64,000 nt of DNA, from positions 1 to 64,000 of the forward strand of contig NZ_JBFDUZ010000002.1 in NCBI RefSeq assembly GCF_040719145.1, given 5' to 3'. Under the pieces are notes generated by a model. The model was not told where the DNA came from. It did no database searches and saw only the letters and a program-made list of their open reading frames with translations. Origin of the DNA: Paenibacillus sp. JQZ6Y-1 (GTDB lineage Bacteria; Bacillota; Bacilli; Paenibacillales; Paenibacillaceae). Below, one piece after another: positions 8,102-17,819 of the stretch (its first letter is position 1; each line of letters starts with the position of its first letter). A program made the translations under genes and the position numbers.

Positions 8102-9313
8102 TTGAATCAACTCAAGAAGGAGCGGCTGCCCCAGCTCGATTTTTTTCGGGCGCTGGCGATCATTGGCGTGCTGCATGTACATTCTACATCAAACGCAACC
8201 ATTGAAGCTGTGAATACTTCCATTTATTACGTATTTAATTTTCTGAATTTGATGTTCAAATATGGAACACCATCGTTTATCTTTCTGAGCAGCTTTGTGC
8301 TGTTTTACAATTATTATGATCGTCCGTTGAATAGCAAGCTGATTACTAGCTTTTATAAAAAACGGATGCTGTACATTTTGCTGCCGTATATTCTGATTTC
8401 GGCACTGTATTTCATTTATAAGCTGTATACGCGGGACCGCTTTGACGAGCCGGTCGGGATGTTGGTTATGGATTACGTAGATGCCATTTTCCACGGTTCG
8501 GCATGGACACATCTTTATTTTGTATTTATTAGTGTGCAGTTCTACATTCTATTCCCACTGATGCTGTGGCTGCTGAAAAGTCAGCGCTGGATGGCTCGCT
8601 GGGCGCTCGTGATCGGGCTTGCCGTGCAATGGGGCTGGGTACTGTGGAACAAGTACGATCTTCACTATGCAAGCAAAGGCAGTATTGCCTTCTCATATTT
8701 TGCCTACTATATGATGGGGGCATTTGTAGCGATTTATTTCAAACCATTCCGCAAATGGGTGATGACCAGCTGGAAAGATATGAACGGCGGTCTCAAGCTG
8801 ATTACGGCGGTTCTGTGGATCGCTTGGCTAGCAACTGGACTGGTGTATGTGCAGATCTGGTATGATGCACGTTTGACGAATGAATGGCTGGATTCGCTCT
8901 GGTACGAGCTGTTCTGGAATGTGTATACGATGCTATCAGCGCTGGTATTGTTCCAGTCGGCATTTATACTCAACCGGATTGCGCCGAAGGGTATACTGGC
9001 AGTATTGCGCCGATTGGGTGAGGTTTCATTTGCTGTGTATCTGGTTCATCCATTTATTCTTGCTTTTTATCGGGAGACGCAGGATTGGTTCTCGATGGGC
9101 ACACTGACGTATTTTGTCTGGATCTATGCAGGTTTGATTATTGCACTGGTGGTATCTACCTTGTTTGTGCAGTTTGTGTTCCGGCGCTTCTCGTACTCAT
9201 GGGTGCTGCTGGGCAGCATTCCGTATTCGCTCTCTGGTCGCCATCGGGAAAAGCGAGCGGAGCGTGAACGGATACGTCAAGATGTGGATGCGGTGCGCCG
9301 CACAAATCCGTAG
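8102..9313 (+). CDS. Integral membrane acyltransferase (acyltransferase-3 family)
   Basis: A 403-residue polytopic membrane protein with about ten hydrophobic segments. The N-terminal LDFFRALAIIGVLHVH is the hallmark of the acyltransferase-3 (OafA/NodX/YrhL-like) family, in which the conserved histidine after the first membrane segment is catalytic. Such enzymes move acyl groups onto surface or exported polymers. The start is TTG 8102, preceded by AAGGGGAT. The C-terminal ~25 residues are basic and cytoplasmic (REKRAERERIR). It ends the hprK transcript: a terminator lies 45 bases beyond. The specific acceptor (wall polymer, exopolysaccharide) cannot be read from sequence. Confidence 0.85.
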   Translation: MNQLKKERLPQLDFFRALAIIGVLHVHSTSNATIEAVNTSIYYVFNFLNLMFKYGTPSFIFLSSFVLFYNYYDRPLNSKLITSFYKKRMLYILLPYILISALYFIYKLYTRDRFDEPVGMLVMDYVDAIFHGSAWTHLYFVFISVQFYILFPLMLWLLKSQRWMARWALVIGLAVQWGWVLWNKYDLHYASKGSIAFSYFAYYMMGAFVAIYFKPFRKWVMTSWKDMNGGLKLITAVLWIAWLATGLVYVQIWYDARLTNEWLDSLWYELFWNVYTMLSALVLFQSAFILNRIAPKGILAVLRRLGEVSFAVYLVHPFILAFYRETQDWFSMGTLTYFVWIYAGLIIALVVSTLFVQFVFRRFSYSWVLLGSIPYSLSGRHREKRAERERIRQDVDAVRRTNP

Positions 9314-9355
9314 TTTGCCTAGTTAGTTTGGCTCCTAGTCTGGTGATGATATTGT

Positions 9356-9394
9356 AACCCCTGATTTCCATGTGAATGGAGATTGGGGGTTTTT
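9356..9394 (+). terminator. Terminator after the hprK operon
   Basis: A long imperfect stem begins AACCCC..TTTCCAT and closes ATGGAGATTGGGGGTT, followed by T5. Confidence 0.8.
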
Positions 9395-9715
9395 GCTATA
9401 TAGAATGTAAGGATAGAGCTAGCATGCAGAACTGGACAACGCGTCAAACAGGATTATGGATGTATAAGAGCGAAAGTAGTGAAGAACAGCGGCTAGTTAC
9501 ATAGATGTATAAGGTTCTATTTTCCGGGAAATATCGTGCGGTGAATACGCATCCTATTAGGGTAATAGAGAGAAGCTATCTGACTTGCTGATGTTGTTAG
9601 GCGTGTAATTGACGAGGTAGAGTAGGTATGGTAATATAGCAAATATCCTTTACTTTATTAGCAAAGTACCACTTTAATGTGTTAAAATATATCATTTCAA
9701 TCAGAGGTGACCGTT
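9395..9715. other. Intergenic region upstream of the his operon
   Basis: About 320 bases without a gene. AT-rich near 9640-9690, where GTTAAAATATATC could hold a -10 element. I looked for a T-box (the conserved GGTGG-ACCGCG bulge) and for a histidine-rich leader peptide and saw neither. Confidence 0.5.
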
Positions 9716-10906
9716 TTGTCGAAACCGAAAGGATTTGAAAAGCCGATTGGCGTGCGTGATTATCTGCCGCATGTTGTATCCAAGCTTCGCTATATCGAGC
9801 AAAATGTGCTGGATTGCATGTCCCGCTGGGGGTACCGGCAAATCATCACGCCAACACTTGAATATTACGATACGGTAGGTGTGGCAAGCTCCACCTCCGA
9901 TAGCAAACTGTTTAAAATGCTGAATAACCGCGGTACGACGATGGTACTGCGTTCCGATATGACGACTCCGATAGCGCGTGTCATGAGTTCATTATTACAG
10001 CAGGAGGAAGTGCCGGTACGTCTGGCGTATCATGCCAATGTATTTCGTTCCATTGAAGAGGAAGCGGGACGGGAAGCGGAATTTTTCCAAACTGGAGCCG
10101 AGCTGGTCGGTGTGGATTCACCGGAAGGGGATGCGGAAGTGATCGCGCTGGCGATCTCATCCTTGCAGGCGGCAGGTGTGCAGAATTTTCAGATTTCGCT
10201 TGGTCATGTAGGTTTTCTGAGCGGCATACTGGAAGAAGCTCTGCCGGGTCAAAAGGACAAGCAGGAGGCGCTCAAGGAACGTCTGCTGAATCGTGACTTT
10301 GTAGGTTTCCGCGAGCAGCTTCACGCTTTCCAGCTATCGCAGGCGCAAAGTGCGGAGCTAGAAGGGCTGCTGCGATTGCGCGGTGCGCAGGACATCTGCG
10401 AACAGGCGCTTGAGATTAGCAGCAACCCGCAGGCAGCTGATGCGATTCGCCATCTGTGTAAGGTATGGGAAGTGCTGGAAGCGTACGATATGTCCGAATA
10501 TGTGATGATCGATCTGACGATGATCGGTAACTTCTCCTATTATACGGGTATGGTATTCGAGGGCTATGCAGCAGAATTGGGATCGCCGGTATGTAGCGGC
10601 GGTCGATATGATAACTTGCTGTCCCAGTTTGGACGTCCGCTGGCAGCGACCGGATTTGCTTTGAAAACAAATCGGATTCTAGACGGTGTGCAACTGCCGG
10701 TACCATCCGCACCACAGCCTGTATTGATCGTATACGATGAATTAAGTCGTCATCATGCGTTTGCAAAGGCAGGCGAACTGCGCCAGCAAGGTACGATTGT
10801 GGTGACTCGGCATGAAGAAGCAGAAGTTGCTAGCAATGAACAGGAGTCAATCGACGGATACAGTCAGGTGCTGCGCTTTGCACACGGCAAGCCGGTTCTA
10901 ACCTGA
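9716..10906 (+). CDS. hisZ: ATP phosphoribosyltransferase regulatory subunit HisZ
   Basis: A 396-residue histidyl-tRNA synthetase paralogue that lacks aminoacylation function and forms a hetero-octamer with short HisG. Class II synthetase motifs are partly kept: GVRDYLP at the start, TPTLEYYD, RSDMTTPIAR, and GGRYDNLLSQFG near the end. It lacks the C-terminal anticodon-binding domain of true HisRS. TTG 9716 is preferred because GAGGTGA ends 5 bases before it; the GTG at 9707 is itself inside that ribosome site. It is the first gene of the his operon, and its presence fits the short HisG that follows. Confidence 0.93.
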   Translation: MSKPKGFEKPIGVRDYLPHVVSKLRYIEQNVLDCMSRWGYRQIITPTLEYYDTVGVASSTSDSKLFKMLNNRGTTMVLRSDMTTPIARVMSSLLQQEEVPVRLAYHANVFRSIEEEAGREAEFFQTGAELVGVDSPEGDAEVIALAISSLQAAGVQNFQISLGHVGFLSGILEEALPGQKDKQEALKERLLNRDFVGFREQLHAFQLSQAQSAELEGLLRLRGAQDICEQALEISSNPQAADAIRHLCKVWEVLEAYDMSEYVMIDLTMIGNFSYYTGMVFEGYAAELGSPVCSGGRYDNLLSQFGRPLAATGFALKTNRILDGVQLPVPSAPQPVLIVYDELSRHHAFAKAGELRQQGTIVVTRHEEAEVASNEQESIDGYSQVLRFAHGKPVLT

Positions 10907-10948
10907 TCCTGTCCCAAGTCAAAATGATAACAGGGAGATGCAGACCTG

Positions 10949-11587
10949 ATGAGCCAGATATTAAAAGTAGCCATGCCCAAAGGGCGTATCTATAAAAAAG
11001 CTGCCGAAATGTTCCGTGAAGCGGGCATTCCGGTTCCAACCGATGTGGATGATTCACGCAAGCTGATCGTAGAACTACCGGAAGCAGGGATGGAATTTAT
11101 TCTCGCCAAGCCAGTTGACGTACCGATCTATGTAGAGCACGGTGTCGCCGACATTGGTATCGTTGGTAAAGATGTACTGATGGAGGAAAACCGCGATGTA
11201 TACGAGCTGCTTGATCTGGGCATCGCCCGCTGCCGGATGTCGGTAATCGCACTGCCAGACTGGCAGCCGGGCATTCGCCAACGGGTTGCTACCAAGTACC
11301 CTAATGTGGCGTCCCAGTATTTTCGCGAACGCGGGCAGCAGGTAGAAGTGATCAAGCTGAACGGCTCGATTGAGCTAGCACCGATGATCGGGTTGGCAGA
11401 TCGTATCGTCGATATGGTCGAAACGGGTCAAACGCTTCGTGAGAACGGACTGGTAGAAATGGAAGAGTTGTTCGGCATCACCAGCCGCCTGATCGCGAAC
11501 CGAGTCAGCTATCGCATGAAAAATGAAGAGATTCAGCAATTGTGCGATCATTTACAAAAAGTGATTGGTCAGCCCTCTGCTACGTAA
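10949..11587 (+). CDS. hisG: ATP phosphoribosyltransferase, short form
   Basis: A 212-residue catalytic subunit for the first step of histidine synthesis (ATP + PRPP to phosphoribosyl-ATP). The N-terminus [13 protein letters not shown] and the [11 protein letters not shown] loop are typical. The sequence stops where long HisG proteins continue with a regulatory domain, so it needs His[21 protein letters not shown] followed by [11 protein letters not shown] is the PRPP-binding part. It starts 42 bases after hisZ with a GGGAGATG site. Confidence 0.96.
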   Translation: MSQILKVAMPKGRIYKKAAEMFREAGIPVPTDVDDSRKLIVELPEAGMEFILAKPVDVPIYVEHGVADIGIVGKDVLMEENRDVYELLDLGIARCRMSVIALPDWQPGIRQRVATKYPNVASQYFRERGQQVEVIKLNGSIELAPMIGLADRIVDMVETGQTLRENGLVEMEELFGITSRLIANRVSYRMKNEEIQQLCDHLQKVIGQPSAT

Positions 11588-11614
11588 CGGGCAGGAGTAA
11601 AGGAGAGAGCGGTA

Positions 11615-12898
11615 TTGAAAATAGTATCTGCACGTGATTTTGATCTGCGGCGCGAGGTGGAATACGGCTCGCCGGAGCAAAATGCCGCGGTGAAACAAAT
11701 TGTTACTGATATTAAACAGCAGGGAAATACAGCACTGCTAGATTATACAAGTCGTTTTGACCGTACCAAGCTGACGGTGGATCAGTTGCGAGTGACGCCA
11801 GAGGAATTACAGGCAGCATATGCGCAGGTGGAGCCTTCGTTTATTCAAGCGATTACGCAGGCGGCGGATAATATTCGCCAATTTCACCAAAAGCAAAAGC
11901 GCAATTCGTGGATGGATCTACAGCCGGATGGTAGCTTGCTCGGTCAGATTATTCGTCCGCTGAAGCGTGTCGGTGTCTACGTACCCGGCGGCAAAGCGGC
12001 GTATCCGTCCTCTGTGCTAATGAATGTTATTCCAGCGCAGGTGGCAGGTGTACCGGAGATTGTAATGGTCACGCCGCCTGCAACAGGCGGAACCGAAGGC
12101 ATTGATCCGTACATTCTGGTGACGGCAGCTGAAGCAGGTGTAACGGAAATTTACCGTGTCGGCGGTGCGCAAGCGATTGCTGCACTCGCATATGGAACGG
12201 AAAGTATCCAGCCGGTTGATAAAATCTGCGGTCCCGGCAATATCTATGTGGCATTGGCAAAGCGCGAGGTGTACGGTGTCGTCGATATCGACAGCATTGC
12301 AGGACCGAGCGAAATTGTCGTGCTGGCAGATGAGCAGTCCAATCCAGCGTACATCGCTGCTGATCTGTTGTCTCAAGCTGAGCATGACGAGATGGCATCT
12401 GCTATTCTGGTGACTCCATCCCAGCGGATTGCGGACGAAGTATCTGCCGAAGTACAGCGTCAGCTGGAAACCTTACCGCGTCGCGATATTGCGTCAGCAT
12501 CAGTGAACAATTATGGTGCAATTATCGTTACAGAGGACCTGAACGAGGGCATTAGCGTAGTCAATCGACTCGCACCGGAGCATCTAGAGATTATGGTGGA
12601 TCAGCCGATGAATATTCTCGGTCTGATCGAAAATGCTGGTGCCATTTTCCTCGGCAATTACAGCTCGGAGCCGGTAGGCGACTATTTTGCTGGACCGAAT
12701 CATATTATTCCGACAAATGGTACGGCACGTTTCTCATCGCCGGTTGATGTGGATGATTTTATCAAAAAATCGAGCATGATTTATTATAGTAAAGAAGCGC
12801 TGCTAGCAAATGGGAATATTATTATGGAACTGGCGCGTCATGAAGGTCTGGAAGGTCACGCACGAGCGATTCAGATTCGCTTGGAGCAAGAAGGGTAA
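11615..12898 (+). CDS. hisD: Histidinol dehydrogenase
   Basis: A 427-residue NAD- and zinc-dependent enzyme that oxidises L-histidinol to histidine in two steps. Recognisable blocks: VPGGKAAYPSSVLMNVIPA, GGAQAIAALAYGTESI, KICGPGNIYVALAKR, DSIAGPSEIVVLAD and LLSQAEHD, which include zinc ligands Gln, His and Asp. Near the C-terminus lies GPNHIIPTNGTARFSSPV. The start codon is TTG 11615 with AAGGAGAG 8 bases upstream. It follows hisG by 27 bases. Confidence 0.97.
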   Translation: MKIVSARDFDLRREVEYGSPEQNAAVKQIVTDIKQQGNTALLDYTSRFDRTKLTVDQLRVTPEELQAAYAQVEPSFIQAITQAADNIRQFHQKQKRNSWMDLQPDGSLLGQIIRPLKRVGVYVPGGKAAYPSSVLMNVIPAQVAGVPEIVMVTPPATGGTEGIDPYILVTAAEAGVTEIYRVGGAQAIAALAYGTESIQPVDKICGPGNIYVALAKREVYGVVDIDSIAGPSEIVVLADEQSNPAYIAADLLSQAEHDEMASAILVTPSQRIADEVSAEVQRQLETLPRRDIASASVNNYGAIIVTEDLNEGISVVNRLAPEHLEIMVDQPMNILGLIENAGAIFLGNYSSEPVGDYFAGPNHIIPTNGTARFSSPVDVDDFIKKSSMIYYSKEALLANGNIIMELARHEGLEGHARAIQIRLEQEG

Positions 12899-12962
12899 GA
12901 CGTATCGCGATGCAGGAATGAGGAAATGCTTGTTCATTTAAACATGCTGGGGGAGTAGCCAT

Positions 12963-13568
12963 ATGTCAACGGAAAATCAGAGTACACGCCGCGCGGAGGT
13001 TAGCCGCAAAACGAATGAAACGAATATCGAGCTTGCTTTTCAGGTGGATGGTACAGGGCAGGCAGCGATTGAGACGGATGTGCCGTTTTTGAATCATATG
13101 CTGGACTTGTTCACCAAGCACGGTCATTTTGATCTGACGCTCAAGGCGCAGGGAGACATTGAGATCGACGATCACCATACAGTCGAGGATATCGGTATCT
13201 GTTTGGGTCAGACGCTGCGCGAGGCCCTTGGTGATAAGCGTGGCATTAAGCGCTATGCGAATGTGTTTATCCCGATGGACGAGGCGCTAGCGCAGGTTGT
13301 GATCGATGTGAGTAACCGTCCGCATTTTGAATATCGTGCGGAATATCCGTCTGCGCAGGTGGGCAGTTTTCAGGTGGAGCTGGTACACGAGTTTCTGTGG
13401 AAGCTGGCACTGGAAGCGCGTATTACGCTGCATGTGATCGTGCATTACGGTAAAAATACGCACCATATGATCGAAGCGGTGTTCAAGGCGCTTGGTCGTG
13501 CCATTGATGAAGCGACAACCATCGATCCGCGTGTGACAGGAGTGCCTTCGACGAAGGGAGTGCTGTAA
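12963..13568 (+). CDS. hisB: Imidazoleglycerol-phosphate dehydratase
   Basis: A 201-residue monofunctional HisB that dehydrates imidazole glycerol phosphate. The manganese-binding motifs DHHTVEDIGICLG and HHMIEAVFKALGRA are present, as is the FLNHMLDLFTKHGHFDL block. The bifunctional phosphatase domain found in enterics is absent; the PHP phosphatase at the operon end supplies that step. ATG 12963 is preceded by GGGGGAG. The TAA is followed after one base by the hisH start. Confidence 0.97.
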   Translation: MSTENQSTRRAEVSRKTNETNIELAFQVDGTGQAAIETDVPFLNHMLDLFTKHGHFDLTLKAQGDIEIDDHHTVEDIGICLGQTLREALGDKRGIKRYANVFIPMDEALAQVVIDVSNRPHFEYRAEYPSAQVGSFQVELVHEFLWKLALEARITLHVIVHYGKNTHHMIEAVFKALGRAIDEATTIDPRVTGVPSTKGVL

Positions 13569-13569
13569 G

Positions 13570-14196
13570 ATGGCAATTGCAATTGTAGACTATGGCATCG
13601 GTAATTTGCATAGTGTGAGCAAGGCGATTGAGCGTCTGGGCTACGATTACCTCATCACAGGCGACCGGGACGAGATTCTGGCGGCGGATGGCGTGATTTT
13701 GCCGGGCGTGGGTGCGTTTGGTGATGCGATGAATCATATTCGCGAAGGCGGCATGGATCATGTGGTGCAGGAGGTTGCTGCTAGCGGTAAGCCGCTGCTC
13801 GGCATTTGTCTCGGTATGCAGCTGTTGTTCAGCGAGAGTGAGGAGTACGGCAATCATCGTGGGTTGGATATTTTACCGGGCAAGGTTGTGCGCTTTGCGG
13901 AAGGGGAATATAAAGTGCCGCATATGGGCTGGAATCGGCTGGAGTACAAGCAGCCAGATCACGCACTGGTGCGCGATCTGTATGCAGGTCATGCGTATTT
14001 TGTCCATTCGTATCATGTGCTGCCAGAGCATTCAGAGGATCTGATTGCCGTGACCGAGTACGGTCATCCAGTAACCGCGATTGTCGGACGCGACAATGTA
14101 TATGGCATGCAGTTCCACCCAGAAAAGAGCGGAGAGCTGGGCAAGCTGCTATTGCGTAATTTCCTAGCATTGTGTGTAGGCGAGCGAGTACAGTGA
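13570..14196 (+). CDS. hisH: Imidazole glycerol phosphate synthase, glutaminase subunit
   Basis: A 208-residue class I glutamine amidotransferase that feeds ammonia to HisF. The nucleophile Cys lies in LLGICLGMQLLF, and the His/Glu pair in YGMQFHPEKSG. It begins one base after the hisB stop. It is separated from hisA by about 208 bases, an unusually long gap for this operon that holds a 15-bp tandem repeat. Confidence 0.96.
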   Translation: MAIAIVDYGIGNLHSVSKAIERLGYDYLITGDRDEILAADGVILPGVGAFGDAMNHIREGGMDHVVQEVAASGKPLLGICLGMQLLFSESEEYGNHRGLDILPGKVVRFAEGEYKVPHMGWNRLEYKQPDHALVRDLYAGHAYFVHSYHVLPEHSEDLIAVTEYGHPVTAIVGRDNVYGMQFHPEKSGELGKLLLRNFLALCVGERVQ

Positions 14197-14209
14197 CGTT
14201 GCAATGTGC

Positions 14210-14254
14210 AACAAAGCAGAAGTGAACAAAGCAGAAGTGAACAAAGCAGAAGTG
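14210..14254. repeat. Three perfect 15-bp tandem repeats
   Basis: The unit AACAAAGCAGAAGTG is present three times without change, and a fourth degraded copy (AACAAAGCCAAAGCG) follows to 14269. The array begins 13 bases after the hisH stop. Confidence 0.95.
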
Positions 14255-14404
14255 AACAAAGCCAAAGCGAAAAGGGCGTTTATACTTGAGAAGTCCAACT
14301 GCGACCGTATGGTTGCAATAAGATAAAATCGATATAGGCTATGGCAAATAAGCAATCGAAGCGCATGATGTGCTTCACCATGTATCTACTAAGGAGGAAA
14401 TGCG

Positions 14405-15136
14405 TTGTCTTCTTTTACTATTTATCCGGCAATTGATATTCGTGGCGGTCGCTGTGTGCGGCTGATTCAGGGCGATTATAATCAGGAAACAGTATACAAT
14501 GACGATCCGACGGCAGTGGCGGCGGGTTTTGCAGAGCAAGGAGCTTCCTTTGTGCATCTGGTCGATCTGGATGGTGCGAAGGCAGGGCATCCGGTCAATC
14601 ATGAGCTGATCGGTCGTATCGCTAGCCAATTGCAGGTGCCTGTACAGATTGGCGGCGGATTGCGTACGTTTGCGGATGTAGAGCAATTGCTTGGACTAGG
14701 CGTTAGCCGCGTCATTATCGGAACAGCGGCGATTGAAGATCGTGAATTTACCGAATCAGTGCTAGGCACCTATGGGGATCGGGTCGCAATTGGTATTGAT
14801 GCACGCGATGGGTATGTCGCGACACGCGGCTGGCTTGAAACTTCGCAGGTCAAGGCGGATGAGCTGGCAACTGAGCTGGCAGCCAAAGGCGCAGAGACGT
14901 TTATTTTTACGGACATTTCCCGTGATGGTATGATGCAGGGACCGAATATCGAAGCGATTGCGGCGATTGCCAAGGCTTCTGGTAAAAAGGTAATTGCCTC
15001 CGGTGGCGTAACGGTACTGGATGATCTGGTCAAGCTGGCGGAGCGCCGTGAGGAAGGCATCAGCGGAGCGATTGTCGGTAAGGCAATCTACACAGGCAAA
15101 ATCGATTTGCAGCAGGCGCTGCGTACGATTGGTTAA
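14405..15136 (+). CDS. hisA: ProFAR isomerase (HisA)
   Basis: A 243-residue TIM-barrel isomerase of the fourth histidine step. The N-terminal YPAIDIRGGRCVRLIQGDY carries the catalytic Asp; the second catalytic Asp lies in FTDISRDGMMQGPN. Phosphate-binding loops IGGGLRTFADVE and ASGGVTVLDDL are evident. TTG 14405 is preceded by AAGGAGGAAATG. It is a paralogue of HisF, which follows after 27 bases. Confidence 0.96.
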   Translation: MSSFTIYPAIDIRGGRCVRLIQGDYNQETVYNDDPTAVAAGFAEQGASFVHLVDLDGAKAGHPVNHELIGRIASQLQVPVQIGGGLRTFADVEQLLGLGVSRVIIGTAAIEDREFTESVLGTYGDRVAIGIDARDGYVATRGWLETSQVKADELATELAAKGAETFIFTDISRDGMMQGPNIEAIAAIAKASGKKVIASGGVTVLDDLVKLAERREEGISGAIVGKAIYTGKIDLQQALRTIG

Positions 15137-15163
15137 ACAGCCAACCGGAAAGGGGGAGACTAC

Positions 15164-15922
15164 ATGCTTGCGAAGCGTATTATTCCGTGTCTGGATGTGA
15201 AGGAAGGACGGGTCGTCAAAGGCGTTAATTTTGTGAATCTGCGTGATGCAGGTGATCCGGTGGAGCTGGCGGCACTGTATGACCGTGAAGGTGCGGATGA
15301 ACTGGTATTTCTGGATATCTCAGCATCGGTCGAAGGACGCGAAACGATGGTGGATGTGGTGCGCCGGACCGCGGAGGAAATCTCGATTCCATTTACCGTT
15401 GGCGGTGGCATCTCCTCGGTTGAGGATATGAAAAAGATCCTGCGCGCCGGTGCGGACAAAATCGGCATTAATACCGCAGCGGTTCTAAATCCACAGCTGA
15501 TCAATGATGGCTCCCAGCGCTTCGGTGCGCAGTGCATTGTTGTAGCTGTGGATGCGCGCTTTAATGAAGAGTGGAGCGACTGGGAAGTGTATACGCATGG
15601 TGGTCGCAAGCCGACCGGCATCAAGGCGCTGGATTGGGTCAAAGAAGCCCAGCAGCGCGGTGCAGGTGAGATTCTGCTCACTAGCATGGATGCAGACGGT
15701 ACCAAGGATGGTTTCGATCTGCCATTAACGCGTGCGGTATGTGAGGCAGTTAGCATTCCGGTGATCGCTTCTGGCGGCGCAGGCTTGCCGGAGCATTTTC
15801 AAGAGGTATTCGCCGAAGCAAATGCGGATGCGGGACTGGCAGCAACGATTTTCCATTACAAGGAGATCTCGATTCCAGCGTTGAAAACGGAATTGAGAGC
15901 CGAAGGAGTGGAAATTCGCTAA
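15164..15922 (+). CDS. hisF: Imidazole glycerol phosphate synthase, cyclase subunit
   Basis: A 252-residue TIM-barrel cyclase that, with HisH, converts PRFAR to imidazole glycerol phosphate and AICAR. It begins [20 protein letters not shown] with the catalytic Asp; the second catalytic Asp is in [23 protein letters not shown] and [10 protein letters not shown] are phosphate loops. The stop overlaps the next start (TAATG). Confidence 0.97.
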   Translation: MLAKRIIPCLDVKEGRVVKGVNFVNLRDAGDPVELAALYDREGADELVFLDISASVEGRETMVDVVRRTAEEISIPFTVGGGISSVEDMKKILRAGADKIGINTAAVLNPQLINDGSQRFGAQCIVVAVDARFNEEWSDWEVYTHGGRKPTGIKALDWVKEAQQRGAGEILLTSMDADGTKDGFDLPLTRAVCEAVSIPVIASGGAGLPEHFQEVFAEANADAGLAATIFHYKEISIPALKTELRAEGVEIR

Positions 15923-16674
15923 TGAGCCAGTCGGACAGTTATAATCAATTTCAAAACGAAATCTTGCAGCAATCTCATTCCTGGGATGAACTGAATGCCA
16001 ATATCCGCTGGGATCGCGACGGACTGGTGCCTGCGATTGTGCAGGATGCTGACAGCCATATGGTGCTGATGATGGCATATATGAATAGCGAATCGCTGCG
16101 CCGCTCGCTGGATTCCGGCGATACGTGGTTCTGGAGTCGTTCTCGTCAGGAGTACTGGCATAAGGGCGGCACATCCGGCAATACGCAGCGCATCACAGCA
16201 CTCTATTATGATTGCGATGGCGATACATTACTGGTCAAGGTGCGTGCCAATGGACCGGCTTGTCATACAGGACGGATTAGCTGCTTTTACAATGAGGTGA
16301 ATGAAGTGGATAACAAACCGGTATTTGAAGGATCGAATGAACAACAATCGCAAACGACAAACGGAGCATCCGCTGACCGTTTCGCCATTCTTGGTGAATT
16401 GGAGCAGATGATCGCTGACCGTGACCGTGAGCGTCCAGAAGGGGCATATACAACGTATCTATTTGAAAAAGGGATTGATAAAATCCTGAAAAAAGTGGGC
16501 GAGGAAACCGCCGAAACGATCATTGCTGCCAAAAATAGCGACAATGATGAGCTGCGCTACGAAGTGAGCGATCTGATCTACCATCTGCTCGTGCTGTTGC
16601 AGGAGCGTAAGCTGCCACTGGACGATGTATTGGCAGAGTTGGATCGTCGTCACGAGCGTCCACGTAAGGACTAA
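15922..16674 (+). CDS. hisI: Bifunctional phosphoribosyl-AMP cyclohydrolase / phosphoribosyl-ATP pyrophosphatase
   Basis: A 250-residue HisI-HisE fusion for the second and third histidine steps. The N-terminal HisI part shows [20 protein letters not shown] and the zinc-site block [11 protein letters not shown] with ACHTG. The C-terminal HisE part (from about residue 150) has LEQMIADR and [16 protein letters not shown] ~20-residue polar linker separates them. It overlaps the hisF stop by one base. Confidence 0.95.
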   Translation: MSQSDSYNQFQNEILQQSHSWDELNANIRWDRDGLVPAIVQDADSHMVLMMAYMNSESLRRSLDSGDTWFWSRSRQEYWHKGGTSGNTQRITALYYDCDGDTLLVKVRANGPACHTGRISCFYNEVNEVDNKPVFEGSNEQQSQTTNGASADRFAILGELEQMIADRDRERPEGAYTTYLFEKGIDKILKKVGEETAETIIAAKNSDNDELRYEVSDLIYHLLVLLQERKLPLDDVLAELDRRHERPRKD

Positions 16675-16712
16675 GCGAAGCCATACGGTAAGCGACGGAA
16701 GGAGCATGAATC

Positions 16713-17537
16713 ATGCTGATTGATTACCATACGCATCATGTTCGCTGCGGTCATGCTGTGGGCGAGCTAGAGGAATATGTACAACGCGGTATTGAGATTG
16801 GACTATCCCAGCTGGGCTTGTCCGATCATCTGCCGCTCATTCATGTCGATCCGGCTACCTATTACCCAGAAATGGCAATGCCGATGGATGAGCTGCCGCG
16901 GTATGTGGAAGAATGTTTGCGACTCAAGGAGAAGTATCGTCAGGACATCCAGATTCGTGTCGGTCTGGAAGCCGATTATATCGAAGGATATGAGGAACAA
17001 ATTCGTGACATTCTGGAACGCTATCCATTTGACTATGTAATCGGATCGGTGCATTTTCTCGGGGAGTGGGATATTTCCGATTATCGGCAAACGCACAATT
17101 GGGAAGGTCGCGATGTGCTGGATGTATACCGCCAGTATTATGAAGCGGTGCAGAAGGCAGCTGCGACTGGATTGTATGATATTACGGGGCATCTGGATGT
17201 GATCAAGCGCTTCGGTCAGGTTCCACCTGTAGAGCAGGAAGCGGAACGCTTTGCGCTAGAGGATGCGGCGCTGCGAGCTGTGAAGCAGGCGGATATGGTC
17301 ATGGAGCTGAATTCGTCGGGTCTAGCCAAAGTATGTGCGGAGATCTTCCCATCTCGCCGGATCGTGGAGCAGGCGATTGCACTGGGCATTCCACTCACGC
17401 TCGGTTCAGATGCGCATGATCCGCTCAAGCTGAGCGACGGTCTGGATCAGGCTCGTGCTCAATTGCAGGAGCTTGGTGTGCAGCAGCTTGCTGTATTTGA
17501 GGACCGACAGCGTTCCTTTGTACCCTTGAACGGTTAA
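16713..17537 (+). CDS. hisJ: Histidinol-phosphatase, PHP family
   Basis: A 274-residue PHP-domain phosphoesterase that removes phosphate from histidinol phosphate. Metal-binding motifs are MLIDYHTHHVRCGHA at the start, GLSDHLPL, GSVHFLG, a DITGHLDVIKRF block, and LGSDAHDP near the end. It is the last gene of the his operon (38 bases after hisI) and supplies the phosphatase that the monofunctional HisB lacks. Confidence 0.93.
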   Translation: MLIDYHTHHVRCGHAVGELEEYVQRGIEIGLSQLGLSDHLPLIHVDPATYYPEMAMPMDELPRYVEECLRLKEKYRQDIQIRVGLEADYIEGYEEQIRDILERYPFDYVIGSVHFLGEWDISDYRQTHNWEGRDVLDVYRQYYEAVQKAAATGLYDITGHLDVIKRFGQVPPVEQEAERFALEDAALRAVKQADMVMELNSSGLAKVCAEIFPSRRIVEQAIALGIPLTLGSDAHDPLKLSDGLDQARAQLQELGVQQLAVFEDRQRSFVPLNG

Positions 17538-17646
17538 ACGGTTAAACGGTTGAGCGATGCTTGCCGGATAGCAAATTGTATACGGAACAGAATGGAATGC
17601 TGAATGAATGTCCATTTCATTTTTATTCATTCAAAATCGGCAAAAT

Positions 17647-17688
17647 AAAGGACAAGCGTAGGCAGATGCCTTATCGCTTGTCCTTTTT
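17647..17688 (+). terminator. Terminator of the his operon
   Basis: A perfect 12-bp stem AAAGGACAAGCG / CGCTTGTCCTTT with a 16-base loop and T run. Confidence 0.92.
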
Positions 17689-17819
17689 GTTATTTATAGA
17701 AGTCTTGCATTGTGTATAGGCATTGTATGATGAATATGAATGTAAAGTGAGAATCGTATAGAGAACGCGGAGGGCAAACATAACCCTTGGTGCGTATGAT
17801 ACGTACTTATACCTTTACT

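Noticed and set aside
9395..9715. T-box or histidine attenuator before hisZ
   Set aside because: No T-box bulge, no specifier-loop layout and no His-rich leader peptide could be seen.
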